From Basidiobolus ranarum (lineage: Eukaryota > Basidiobolomycota > Basidiobolomycetes > Basidiobolales): a stretch of 32,901 nucleotides of DNA. This document shows positions 1 to 16,038 of the stretch, in pieces. Each line of letters opens with the position of its first letter. Within the stretch, counting starts at the first letter, position 1. The stretch spans positions 1 to 32,901 of the forward strand of contig JASJQH010000079.1 of the NCBI GenBank assembly GCA_040143965.1, written 5' to 3'. A program made the translations under genes and the position numbers. The notes under the pieces are model-generated. The model was given only the letters and a program-made list of their open reading frames with translations, ran no database searches and had not been told where the DNA came from.

Positions 1-5092
<5,092 letters not shown>

Positions 5093-6229
5093 ACCTCTAC
5101 TCTAGTCTCTGGCATACAATTGACAGTCATAGTATTGTATTCAGAAAGTCCACTTAAACGTGGTGTTTTTTATGTCCAATTGTAGCACATATTTGTGCCC
5201 TGCTACAAGATAAACTATGTTCATCCCATGATGTCAGCAATGAAAGCTATTCTAAAGCCATGTCACTGCCAAGGCCAATACATGACCCGAGTTTAGTGAA
5301 TGATATATGATAGAATATGTTGGCGAGGGCGGTAATTCGTTCAGTCGCAATGTGGCCTAATAGTGAAAGTATTGTTAAATTAAATAATGAATAACTTGGC
5401 TGGTTGATCTCTGTTAATATAATAATTTGGCCTGCTGATCTCTGCTGATTTACTCGAGTGCCATTGGCTCACCAATGATCTTCAACGGCTGAAACTCCAT
5501 CCGAACATGAACTTTCAAATCCAATCGTTTATGAATTTAATTATGGATTCGATTTGCGCATCATTAGTATGAAAAACTGCCAAACGCAATCAAAAGTTTG
5601 CTTCATTATAATCAGAAATTTAATGAGTAACCGTTGGGTGCTTCGTACAAATTCCTCGATTGGTTCATCATGACCGCCCTCGCCATTTTGATAGAATAAA
5701 TGGTCTACAAAAAAATAGGGGCAAAAAGTAGTCACCTTATCAAACGAAGGTTGTACGTTTTCTGACTGTCGTTAACCCAGTAGTCTTTCCTCAAAGCTGT
5801 ATTCTTCGTTGGTGAAATAAAATATTTCACGCATACATACATCATATACATAGATAAATTTCGCTTCATACCTCCCTTCTGCAAACCGTATCAGAGTCTA
5901 CCTTTCTACCCTAAGATAGGACGTATACTTAGTCTTAATAGAACCTAACTCTATAATCCGTTTTCATTATAAATATCACTATATTCCTCTTTTTCTACCA
6001 CTAGCATTTGTGGTTTTCTTTCAGTACCTATTTTTCTCACTAGGAATCTACTAAAGGTGGATACTTGTGAGGTGTAAATACACCGATTATATTCCCGCAC
6101 AGTAGGCGTTGGATTTGATCAAAGTCTACGACCTCAACTTCATATTATCGCCGAATCTCCTACTCTCACTCAAACTAGGTCGAATTAAACTCCGTAAGGA
6201 CACTTTCTAACGACATATAACCTTTTCAA
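5093..6229. other. Intergenic stretch between WDR81 and FAM72
   Basis: No gene recognised. It holds a 26-base imperfect direct repeat (5393-5418 and 5424-5449) and a minus-strand open stretch at 5541-5735 with no family I recognise. The last 200 bases should contain the FAM72 promoter; no clear core element was identified. Confidence 0.5.
5393..5449. repeat. Imperfect direct repeat, two 26-base copies
   Basis: Copies at 5393-5418 and 5424-5449 share the core TGATCTCTG and flanking AA(C/T)TTGGC; the period is 31 bases. It probably arose by local slippage. No function is implied. Confidence 0.6.
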
Positions 6230-7069
6230 ATGGCTCCGTTACATCACTCTCCTCGAAGAAGCCATCGTACTCTGAGCCAAGGTGAATACTTAAACTCACG
6301 AGGAAATAATCAGGGAAATACAAACAATAACAATTCACTTATGGGAAGTCAAAATGTTCATCCTCAATTTCGAAGCAAAACTGTATGTGTCTTATCTTGC
6401 CGTTCTTGTCAAACTACAGTATGCCAGCGTGGAATGAAGGCCATACTATTAGCAGATACTAGAGTTGAGTTATACTCTACTGATTCTGTGCCATCTGGGT
6501 ATGTATTCTTGTCAAATCTCTTTTTATTTCAAAGTTTGTATCCAAATTGGAAATGAAATATGGACCCTGTTCATATTCATGGAATTTTTGGAGAATCTTT
6601 CTTAGTGGTGCTCTTGTTAATGTATTCTATAGAGTACAACGTGTAGGGCCTGAATATACAACGAACAATTGCCATTGCAAAATCCGAGATGTAGCTTGTC
6701 TAGGCTGGTAATTATCATCTCTATAGTCGTTTTGATTTTTCACTTATATAATGAAATATCTTCTAATGTACTGCCTCGATATATCTTTGCTATAGTGGAA
6801 ATGTCCTTGGATATAATGTTACAACTGCATGCTTCTCATGCTTAGCTGACTGTAATAACGGCCACTATTGGATGTTCTACTCCAGTGCAGTAGCAGCCTC
6901 TGAAAGAATTCACCCCAAAGGTAGGCATTTTAATGAACTAAACTAATTCCTAATAAAAGGTGAACTAACTCGAGTATTTTTAGATTCTCGCCCACTACTT
7001 TGGGCATTCCTGCCTACCGCTGAAGAAGAGTCCAAATTGTTGGATCCTGACGAATCCCCATGTCGTTAA
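6230..7069 (+). CDS. FAM72: FAM72 family zinc-binding-like protein
   Basis: In mammals FAM72A binds the nuclear uracil-DNA glycosylase UNG2 and lowers its level, affecting base excision and mismatch repair. Exons: 6230-6498, 6633-6707, 6796-6920, 6984-7069, giving 184 aa. After a low-complexity Asn/Ser-rich N-terminus of about 50 residues comes the diagnostic order: CRSCQTTVCQRGMKAILLAD, then CHCKIRDVACLGCGNVLGY, then CFSCLADCNNGHYWMF, then RPLLWAFLP near the end. All the Cys pairs expected of the family are present, so the fold is likely intact. The start at 6230 is the first in-frame ATG of an open frame; a shorter start cannot be excluded. The first intron (134 nt) is the longest modelled in the window. 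The role in this organism is inferred only from the family. Confidence 0.93.
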
Positions 7070-8305
7070 GTTGAAGTTGTATAGAAAAATTGAACATATG
7101 AAGCTCTGTAGCCTGGATTACCTTTCACCTCTTACATATCACTGTCTCACAACCCACTTATTTGTTTGAAAATCCTCAAGATGGATATTGTCTTGACGGC
7201 TGATGAGAAAAACTTGTTATATATTGCAGCTTGAGACGACTGAGGAATATTATGGGTAAAGTAGATCTACATTTTCAATCCACCACAGATTAGGTTTGTC
7301 GGGGATTTTAAATTAGTGTCTACCTTACCCTCCTATCACATAGCTGTACTCATTCTAAGCTCCACTATTCTTCTCACAGTCCGACGCGAATTTGATTTTC
7401 CTTTCCGCTTCCCTTTCTAAATATCTTTTATTGTACAAAATCACAAAGAGATCCATCTGTTAAACCATGATCCCTAGAAGCGAATGAATATACAAATCAA
7501 ATGTACAAATGAAATGTACTTACCTACACTCGTGACTGCACAACTCATCTGAACAATGGTAGTAGTAGTCTTGAGGCTTGCACGATAAGCGTCGCATATG
7601 CTCGGAGATTCTCTTCCGATTTATCCTTCAGCCAAGTTCATGGCACCTTCCATTGCTTTCGATACAGTGAATTCAATCTAAATGTTATTAATTGTACGAG
7701 TTTCGTGGAGATTGCGGAAATTCTATTTTTGACTCCGTTTAGAGTGAAACATCTTTATATTATAGATCTTACTGAATCTACCTTTCGGAGGGTTCTTATT
7801 GGCCAACAGTGGGCATTGTTAAACAGGCTGCTCATAGCATATGGCCTGTACATGTTCGCTTCTCGTTACTACGGTGAGTTTCACGATCTAAGACGATCCA
7901 AATGAAGAGAACGTCAGTACTGAGATACCAGTTACTCAGTTTCTCCTAAATTATGATGACACTTTTTTGATTGCTTTACAATTAACATATAGACAGCTAT
8001 ACTGATTAATCTCTTCATCGGGATAATAAGAGAAGTTTAACCAATTATGTTCTACACTAGGAAAATAATCTTGCTTTTTAAAGCTAATGATTCTGTTTGA
8101 TTTAGATGACTGTTGTTTTTTCAATACTCCATTTTTAGACTCCTCCCTATATTAGCAGCTATTTTTGACTTTACTCGTGTTACAGTCCAACCTTCGCTCT
8201 TCTTCCTTACGTATTGACTTATTTTACCAAGTTGTAAGCATATACCCGCCCACTCTATATAGAAACTGTTTGTGTGCGGTTATCTGGGAGTAGATTCCTA
8301 AAAGT
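7070..8305. other. Intergenic stretch between FAM72 and the NIPA-like gene
   Basis: No gene recognised. A 66-codon open stretch at 7705-7905 (+) begins at a non-ATG codon in AT-rich DNA and matches no family I know. The remainder is AT-rich with many stops in all frames. Confidence 0.5.
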
Positions 8306-10553
8306 ATGCGGATTTTTTCCTTATATCAATATGTAGTTAGTATTTTCGCAACCCTGTGTATTTACTATGAAATTGCGGAAGCCTATCAGCCTCCCTCATC
8401 TTGTAATACTGACAAAGATTGTGTTGACTTAAGCATCGGTTTAAGCAGCCCGTCGGATGCTTCTGACTTTAAATCCACCCGTATTGGGGATTATATGTGT
8501 GTTCAGAAAAAGTGCCAATACATAGTAGCTGCTGGTGAGTAAACAGTTTATTTGGTGTTAGTCCTTTTTTATATTGTGTTTAGGAAAGAGACCATTGTAA
8601 ATTTTTATTCACACAATTATTTTATTAGGCGAATTATGTCGTGCTCCAGAGGAGTGTGCCTCGTATCAGAGCTACCTTCGTAATAACATGACTGCACCAC
8701 AAAACCTATGTTCGGCTAAATATTGTACTATTCAATCCACTTGCGACGGTGCTTGGACCTTACCTTATGCTCCAAACGGTTTAGAGAGCGGTTCTTGTTG
8801 TGGCGGAGTATTGTTAGACCAAAAGTGCTCTTTGTTATCCGGAGAAGTGAACTCATGTGAAGCAGGCTCTGGATGTGTTATTGAGAATAATGCAAGTACT
8901 CAGCAAAGAGGCGTAACGGTATCTGGAGTGTGCCAAGATATAAATGAAAAGCATTCAATTTGGATTGGCATTGTACTCGTATTGTTAGGCGGTACCACGC
9001 TAAACATAGGTCTGAACCTACAAAAGTTCGCTCTTAGAAAGAGTCAAGAGAAGAAAAAACTTCTAGAACAAAGCAATCATGAAAATCCACGCAACTCAGA
9101 AGACGTTAACCCACATCATACCATATTTCAAAAAATATCCCACTCATTGTCTAAAATCAACCCGGTATGTTTCTACTTGAGTGTCTCTTCGCTTTCATTA
9201 CTGGAATTCAAAACTAACCTCTTTTTTTGCAGGTATGGGTGGTGGGATTTGTTATTTATGTAGCGGCTAGTTTTCTCAACTTCATTGCGTTACAATTTGC
9301 GCCGCAATCGTTAGTGGCTCCTTTAGGGGCCATTTCGTTAGTTACCAACGTCGTAATTGCACCTATAATGAACAAAGAATCGCTTGGAAAGTTTGATATT
9401 ATCGGTGTGATAGTGATTATTGCCGGGTGTGTTTTGGTTGTTGTATTTTCAGGTGTTGTGGTTCAAGGTCAGTAGCGAACATTTCTCATTCAAATGTTGA
9501 CCAGATTCCGGATTGAAATTTACTTATTCTTTTACGTATAAAGATTACCGATTGTGTGTATTATTGAATTTATTCAGGCAGACTGCAACTATTGTATACC
9601 TTGTGCTCATATTTGGCTTCATAATCGTGGCTTTCTTTTACATCAAAATTATGGAGAAAAATATAGCCCCTGAGGATGTTGACACCCCCATGACCGTTCA
9701 ACCAGAACAACTTAGTTTGATCAATACAACTCAAACTCCGAAAGACAATCGTGTTAGCACATTGACATCTGCTGAAACTCTCAACGATGAAGGAATGCAA
9801 GGTATTCATAGCAATCTAAAAGTGACCAATAAAGGGGAACGAGAATCTATTATCGAATCTCATGACGGTCACGACAGTGAACATCCGATTTCCTCGGATG
9901 CATTCAGAGAACCGACAAATCCTCAAGAACCCAAGAAGCCCTGGGATCGATTACACCAACAATACCGAGCAATGTCGTTTATTCCAACATTACCAAAACC
10001 TATACCAAGATCTTCTTCAGCAGTACGCTTTGTACTCCCTTTGAGTTATGCATGTATTGGTGCTATGATGGCTACAATGACCACTTTATTCGCCAAGTCA
10101 TTGATCAACTTACTCTCCGTCTCAATCGTTCAAAAACAAAATCAGTTCACCAGTGGCCTTGCTTGGGTTATTTTGATAGTCACGATAATTACCGCATTTT
10201 CGCAGGTCTATTGGATCAACATGGGACTGCAGAGATATGACGCTATGCTACAAGTACCGGTCTTCTATGTCATCTGGTCAGTCTTCGATATCATCGGTGG
10301 AGGTAAGAGCACTTATTGACTAAAATACGATTACTTTGAACACTAACATGGTGCCATAAATTTAGGAATCTACTATAACGAATTCAAAGATTTCTCAGCA
10401 TTTCAGTATGGCATGTTCTGTCTTGGTGTATTGGTAATATTCAGTGGAGTAGCACTTCTATCCAAACGAATGTCTAAAATTACCAAAAAAGAAATTGAAT
10501 TTGAAAATGAACTACGTAACAATAGAGAAGCAGAGAGAGAATTAAACTCTTAA
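8306..10553 (+). CDS. NIPA-type (DUF803) magnesium transporter-like protein with Cys-rich ectodomain
   Basis: NIPA proteins are multi-pass members of the drug/metabolite transporter superfamily; several animal members carry Mg2+. Exons: 8306-8534, 8629-9164, 9233-9467, 9544-10302, 10366-10553, giving 648 aa. It opens with a signal peptide (residues 1 to about 26). A roughly 180-residue luminal region follows with about 20 Cys (such as GSCCGG and CEAGSGC) and possible N-glycosylation sites NMT and NAS. The first helix follows at GIVLVLLGGTTLNIGLNLQK. The family core ALQFAPQSLVAPLGAISLVTN lies in exon 3. A polar cytoplasmic insert of about 130 residues splits the helices before the last group (SYACIGAMMATMTTLFAKS). 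The Cys-rich head is not part of the classic NIPA proteins of about 330-400 residues. Substrate is inferred; family membership is firm. Confidence 0.88.
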
Positions 10554-10805
10554 CATGACCTAGTGTAATCCCATCGAAATTATTATTACCATTAACTCAT
10601 TTTTCTTCCCACTTTTTCGTGAAATTTTCTTCATTTTTGGTGAACATATACTCCAGTTTCATTTCCGGCCTTGAATTTAACTTTTTTGTTTGTTGTTCAT
10701 TAGACAAGATGTACTTGTTTGCTCTCACCAATAATAGTAGGTGTACACTTAACACTTAATATCCTTGACTTCGATGTTAGGATATATTTGAAATACTCTG
10801 CATAC

Positions 10806-10811
10806 AATAAA
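10806..10811 (+). terminator. Possible poly(A) signal of the NIPA-like gene
   Basis: AATAAA about 250 bases after the stop codon, in the short convergent gap before the ArsC-like gene. Based on the motif alone. Confidence 0.3.
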
Positions 10812-10938
10812 GCAAACAAATGGTTTGCCTTCAGAAACACTTTAGTTAATTTATTTATCTAATCTCGTTGCAGAAACCAAAGAAATGGGTATGGGTATCC
10901 ACTGTCAACAATAATTCCTAAGAAAATAAGGATTTTTA

Positions 10939-11289
10939 CTAAATAAGTTTCTCAAAATTAGAAGTTGGTCTTCCAATGGCAGCTTTTCCAGTGGTATTAT
11001 TGATCAGAATGGGACGTTGTAAAAGGTTTGGTTGTTCAGTGATAGAAAGAATGATCTGTTCTAGGTCTTGGTTATTTTCTACCTCGGAACGAATAAGTGA
11101 CGAATAGTCAGGGTTAAGTGCGAGACTGTTTGCAATCTTACGAAGGGAATCAGCAGAGGGTGGAGAATTCAGATATTCAATAATATCAACTTGTTCATCA
11201 AAATCGGTCAACCGTTGTTTTAACAGCTCAAGTCCTGCGCAGGACTTGCTACATGCTGGGTTATGATAGTAAGTAAACGCCTTTGACAT
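10939..11289 (-). CDS. ArsC/YfgD-like thioredoxin-fold protein
   Basis: This is a single uninterrupted frame of 116 aa in the ArsC family of arsenate reductase-like proteins, closest in shape to the YfgD branch. The N-terminus YYHNPACSKSCAGLELLKQR carries the catalytic-type Cys (C13) in the HNPxCSKS loop, with a second Cys four residues later. The C-terminal part has LLQRPILINN and AIGRP, the conserved RPI and GRP elements. I start at the ATG whose product begins MSKAFTYYHNP, matching the family N-terminus. An in-frame ATG 45 bases upstream (11334) would add 15 residues. Whether the substrate is arsenate or a glutathione/thioredoxin partner cannot be told. It is convergent with the NIPA-like gene and divergent from CDC20. 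The lack of introns and the bacterial-looking sequence leave horizontal transfer open. Confidence 0.85.
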   Translation of the reverse strand: MSKAFTYYHNPACSKSCAGLELLKQRLTDFDEQVDIIEYLNSPPSADSLRKIANSLALNPDYSSLIRSEVENNQDLEQIILSITEQPNLLQRPILINNTTGKAAIGRPTSNFEKLI

Positions 11290-11572
11290 GATGATTCGTG
11301 AAAGTTGCATACAACAAGTGAAGCATGATACCACATAAAATGATGACGGTGGCTGATCTTTTTTTTACTTGGTAATCATATCAAATTACAAAACTGATGG
11401 AATTGGAGGAATTGGGGAGCTAAACTGTATAGTAATGTACAATAATAGCAATCCTTAACTAGTGTTATACTCAAATTAGCTGCACCAATGGGTGTCACAT
11501 AATCAATGGAACCATAGCTATCGCATTTCCTAGATTAAATATCCCAATGACACTGAAAAAAATATAGTGAAA

Positions 11573-11620
11573 GTGACGCGATTATTGATTTTGTTTTTAT
11601 TCGAGCGTGACGCGATAATT
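11573..11620 (+). promoter_or_regulatory. Paired GTGACGCGAT motifs upstream of CDC20
   Basis: Two near-identical 14-mers, GTGACGCGATTATT at 11573-11586 and GTGACGCGATAATT at 11607-11620, lie in the same orientation 34 bases apart. They sit about 190-235 bases before the CDC20 ATG and about 285-330 bases from the divergent ArsC-like ATG. The ACGCG core is shared with the MCB element bound by MBF-type cell-cycle factors in fungi. Binding is inferred, not shown. Confidence 0.45.
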
Positions 11621-11806
11621 ATGGTACTAGTAAGGCCAACCATTTTTGTTTTGGGATGTTTACAAATACCTACTTTCTAGATCGTTGATTGGTCAGTAGG
11701 ATGAACAAGGGAGGTTGACAGGGGGGATTCAAAACACTTAAGTGCGTTGTATCTTACCTTTTGTTATCGTACCATTGTTCACTCACTTCCATCACACATA
11801 TCCAAT

Positions 11807-13331
11807 ATGCCTGGAACACCTGTCAGAAGCGCTCCTTTTAGTCCACTGACCCCTAAGCAGGCACAACCACTCATCAACTATCTTAATTCTGGAAGAAAGA
11901 AAGCTCGCTCTCCCAGAGGAAAAACTCCCAAATCTTTATATCGTTCCTCTTCCTTTGAAGTAGTTGCGAAAGATTGGCTTGCCACTGGTACAACTCCTAA
12001 AAAAGGGAAAAAAATTCAAACTCATGTAAGTTACAACTTTAAAAGTTCTGTGAACTATTTACTTATATTTACCTTTACAGTATGATAGATTTATTCCAAA
12101 CCGTGAAGCTATGGATCTTTCCAATTCACAATTTCACATTGCTCATAAGGATATGACCAAGGAGCAAATGCTCGATAGTGCTGCATTAGCATACCAAGAG
12201 CAAGTGGCCAAAGCGTGTGGAATTGCTCTTGATAAAAGAATATTAGCCTTTAAAGGTGCCCCACCCACCAATGACAAAGAAGATTTACGTAAAATCTACA
12301 ATCGTCCCTTAAAGACGTCTGTATCTCAATTATCCAAACGGAAAATCTTGAATGCACCTGAAAGAGTTTTGGATGCTCCAGGACTTATCGATGATTATTA
12401 CTTGAATTTATTGGATTGGTCTTGTGCTAATATCGTAGCTATCGGACTGGATAAGAATATTTATCTTTGGAATGCCGATACTGGAGATGTTAGTGGATTG
12501 TGTGAAACTGCTTCTTCAGATTTGATCACCTCTTTATCCTGGTCAAATGATGGTGCGTATCTCGCTGTTGGTACTGATGAAGGAGACACACAGATCTGGG
12601 ATATCGAGTCAAGCACTAAGATTCGTTCTATGCCTGGCCATCTTGCCAGAGTTGGTGTTCTTTCTTGGGATAAACACATGTTATCTTCAGGTTGCCGTGA
12701 CGGTAGTATCTGGAATCATGATGTTAGAATTGCCAATCACAAAACCGCCGAACTTCTAGCACATACCTCAGAAGTATGTGGTCTGAAATGGAGATCCGAT
12801 GGTACTCAACTTGCCAGTGGAGGAAATGATAATTTAGTAAATATTTGGGACGCAAGATCAAGTGTACCTAAATTCACTAAGCACAACCATACTGCAGCAG
12901 TCAAAGCTCTCGCTTGGTGTCCTTGGCAACCCAATCTACTCGCCACTGGTGGCGGTTCCAATGATCGTCATATTCATTTCTGGAACACAACCACCGCCGC
13001 TCGGTTGAATTCTATCGACACTGGGTCTCAAGTAACTTCGTTGATTTGGTCTCCCGAATATAAAGAAATCATGTCATCCCATGGATTCCCAGACAATCAC
13101 ATCTCCATATGGAACTACCCATCACTATCCAAGGTGATAGATATTCCCGCTCACGAAACCAGAGTTTTACATACTGCATTGAGTCCCGATGGACAAACAG
13201 TTGCTAGTGTTGCTAGTGATGAGAATCTCAAATTCTGGAAGGTATTCGAAAGCTCTGGTAAGGGAACTAAATCCATACGTAAGGAGAAAGCCTCGGAATC
13301 ATTTGGTTATTCTGGAATGACTATTCGTTAA
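11807..13331 (+). CDS. CDC20: CDC20-type APC/C activator
   Basis: CDC20 recruits substrates to the anaphase-promoting complex and is the target of the spindle checkpoint. Exons: 11807-12025 and 12081-13331, giving 489 aa. Visible elements in order: a basic TP/SP-rich N-terminus; the C-box region YDRFIPNREAMD (about residues 74-85); ILAFKGAPP; a likely Mad2-binding segment around LRKIYNRPLK; then the propeller from RVLDAPGLIDDYYLNLLDWS through repeats such as CGLKWRSDGTQLASGGNDN, AWCPWQPNLLATGGG and SPDGQTVASVASDE. The protein ends in Ile-Arg, the tail that docks on APC subunits. The motifs favour CDC20 over the paralogue Cdh1/FZR1 (C-box form, length, LLDWS). No KEN box is obvious in the N-terminus. 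The start at 11807 begins MPGTPVRSAPFSP; an upstream non-ATG extension exists but is not needed. Confidence 0.95.
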
Positions 13332-14403
13332 ATAACTCATTTATCTATCACTACATGTACTTTCATCATCCTACCTTGTCAAATATATCCACTACTTATC
13401 CGATCCCAAGCGCATTTTTGTGTAGAAATATTTCTATCCTATCCTATTTACATAATAAATATATATTGGAATAATATAAAGCTCATTGATTAATCAGAAA
13501 TTCATTCTGATATTCAGGTGGAATCACCAATGTGAGTAATATCAATATCTTGAGTGGAATTAATCACTAATCCTTTCAAAAACGATGTAGGACAGTGATT
13601 TTCAGGTTATTGATGATATTGAGGTCAACTCGCACTTATCTTTCTCAAGATGTGAGAAAATCAAATGATCTCTCAGAAATGGTGATTATCTATCCATCGT
13701 TAATTTAGATCAAGTCTGACTGGGAGAAGGAGGGGGATATGGGGGTATGACTATGAGATATAGGGTGAGTTTTGATTATCTTCCCCAGTGCGGAGTTAGT
13801 AGGAAAAGGGTGTACGCCACATCAACATGGTAGTTACCCTGCTTATTATCGATATGATTGGACCAACGCTAAGTGGCAATTGGTGGCAAATCATCTATCA
13901 ACGAATGGTGGTAATGACTTGCTAGGAAAAATCCCAATTGCCCAAAAACCGGACTCTACAAGTTCAATTTCAATGAGAAATGTGGCATTGAAAGTGTTTA
14001 GCGGATATACAATGTTGTACACAAACTATTGTTGAGGAGGCCTAGTAATTTCGTCCTTTAACCATCAATTATCCGGATGATCAGTATCGTATCTGCATCA
14101 ACATCTCCATCTTCATCTTGAGAGAGAATTAGCCGAGCTTGATGTAAGATCCCTAACAACCATTCATCATAAATTCCTGTGCTAACCTTAGTAGACATAA
14201 ACCATTTAAGCCACATTACTTTGTATTTGAAGGTAGCATTTGTACTTGTACCCCCGGTATTTTCCATGAATGGATTGAGGGCGCTGATTTGCTGAAATCG
14301 AATATTCAGCCATCCGATCATATAAATATCGATAAAAAAATTCGGTTTCGTTGCAAACTTAACAGTGTCATTATCTTCAATTTGATACCTTCCTTCATAC
14401 ACT
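13332..14403. other. Intergenic stretch between CDC20 and LAT1, with an unassigned open frame
   Basis: The first 430 bases look non-coding. From about 13772 to 14035 (+) one frame is open for 87 codons with a protein-like composition (SYPAYYRYDWTNAKWQLV, then a Cys just before the stop). I cannot assign a family, and no convincing upstream exon was found. It could be a gene remnant, a small secreted protein exon or chance. The last 300 bases should hold the LAT1 promoter. Confidence 0.3.
13454..13459 (+). terminator. Possible poly(A) signal of CDC20
   Basis: AATAAA 123 bases downstream of the CDC20 stop codon. Based on the motif alone. Confidence 0.35.
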
Positions 14404-16038
14404 ATGTCTGCTATTAGAAGAGCCCCCGTATTATTAAGAACTTGCCCTAGAAGCGGTTTAAACGCAGCTCGTGTAGTTCCCGCCATTCACGCCACCAAAA
14501 CTGCCCTCAAGTCAGCTAGACATTTATCTACTATCACGTAAGTATTATTAGAGTTTGAAATATTCTATGGTTACGATAGAAAGCAAATAGAAAAGAAGTT
14601 TACTTGAAGTTATTCTTATTTTCATAATATTGATTATTTTGCTTCAATCTAGTCCAACAACCCGCATTTTACGTTCTACTGTTCCTTCCTCCATTCGTTC
14701 CGTCTTGGTTCGTGCTTATAGCTCTGATGGTGGGTGATATATGGAATTTTATCGATAATTTTTACCTCACATACTAATATTTTCTTAGCTCTTCCTGCTC
14801 ATACCAAGATTAATATGCCCGCTCTTTCTCCTACCATGACTGCTGGTAACATTGGTGTCTGGCGTAAGCAAATTGGTGATGAAATTGTCCCAGGTGATGT
14901 CTTAGTTGAGATTGAAACTGATAAAGCTCAAATGGATTTTGAATGCCAAGATGAAGGATATTTGGCCAAGATCATCATTGATAGCGGTGCTAAGGATATT
15001 TCCATTAACACTCCCATTGCTATCATGGTGGAGAATAAGGAAGATGTGGATAAATTCAAGGATTATGTTGTTGAGGAGGATACTCCTGCCCCCGTTGCTG
15101 AATCTAAGCCAGAGGAACCTAAAGCTCAAGAGAAATCTACCTCTACTCCTACCACTACTGCCTCCGCCCCATCTACCGACCGTATCTTCGCCAGTCCTTT
15201 AGCCAAAAAGTTGGCCAAGGAGGGAAGTATTGAATTATCTGAGGTCAAAGGATCTGGTCCTCACGGTAGAATTGTAAAGGCTGATATTGATGGATTTGTT
15301 CCATCTGCTGCTCCTCAAACCGCCACATCTGATGTCGCTTCCGGAAATTACACCGACATTCCTGTCAGCAACATGAGAAAGGTGATTGCCGGTAGATTGA
15401 CTGAATCCAAACAAACCATTCCTCATTACTACTTGACTAGTGAAGTTAACATGGATAAAGTCCTTAAATTACGTGAAGTTCTTAACAGCCAAGCTAATGA
15501 TCAATACAAACTCTCAGTTAATGATTTCGTCGTCAAGGCTTCTGCTTCAGCTCTCAAGGAAATTCCTGAGGTTAATAGCGCTTGGTATGGTGATTTCATC
15601 AGACAATTTAACGCTGCTGATATCTCCATTGCCACCGCTACTCCCTCAGGTTTGATCACTCCTATCGTTCAAAACGCTGATACTAGAGGTTTGGTCTCCA
15701 TCTCCAAGACCGTTAAGGAATTGGCTAACAAGGCTAGAAATAACGAATTGAAGCCCCAAGAATACCAAGGTGGCAGCTTCACCATCTCCAACTTGGGAAT
15801 GTTTGGTATTAACTCATTCACCGCCATTATTAACCCACCACAATCATGCATCCTTGCAGTCGGTGCCACTCAAAAGAAGATCATCCCCGATTCTAGCAAA
15901 GAATCCGGATTCGCAGTTGGTAATGTAATGAACGTTACCTTATCTTGTGATCATCGTGTTGTTGACGGTGCCGTTGGTGCTCAATGGTTAAAGGCATTCA
16001 AAGCATACCTTGAAAACCCATTGAAGATGCTCTTGTAA
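14404..16038 (+). CDS. LAT1: Pyruvate dehydrogenase E2, dihydrolipoamide acetyltransferase
   Basis: This is the core of the mitochondrial pyruvate dehydrogenase complex; it transfers the acetyl group from lipoamide to CoA. Exons: 14404-14537, 14653-14729, 14789-16038, giving 486 aa. The first 65 or so residues (starting MSAIRRAPVLLRTCPRSG) are Arg-rich and lack acids, a clear mitochondrial presequence, which sets the start. One lipoyl domain follows, with the lipoylated Lys in EIETDKAQMDFE (K116). Then come a Pro/Ala/Thr linker, the E1/E3-binding domain (ASPLAKKLAKEG, GSGPHGRIVKADI), and the catalytic domain ending with DHRVVDGAVGAQWL (His459, Asp463) and PLKMLL. All key residues are present. 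Codon use is strongly biased (GCT, GTT, AAG, ACC), unlike neighbouring genes, suggesting high expression. Confidence 0.97.

Noticed and set aside
5541-5735. Minus-strand 64-codon open stretch
   Set aside because: No recognised family and no supporting neighbours; not enough to call a gene or an element.
7705-7905. 66-codon plus-strand open stretch
   Set aside because: Non-ATG start, AT-rich, no homology recognised, no convincing splice partners.
14058-14486. 142-codon minus-strand open frame
   Set aside because: It overlaps the LAT1 presequence exon antisense and has no recognisable family; the LAT1 reading there is a clear mitochondrial presequence.
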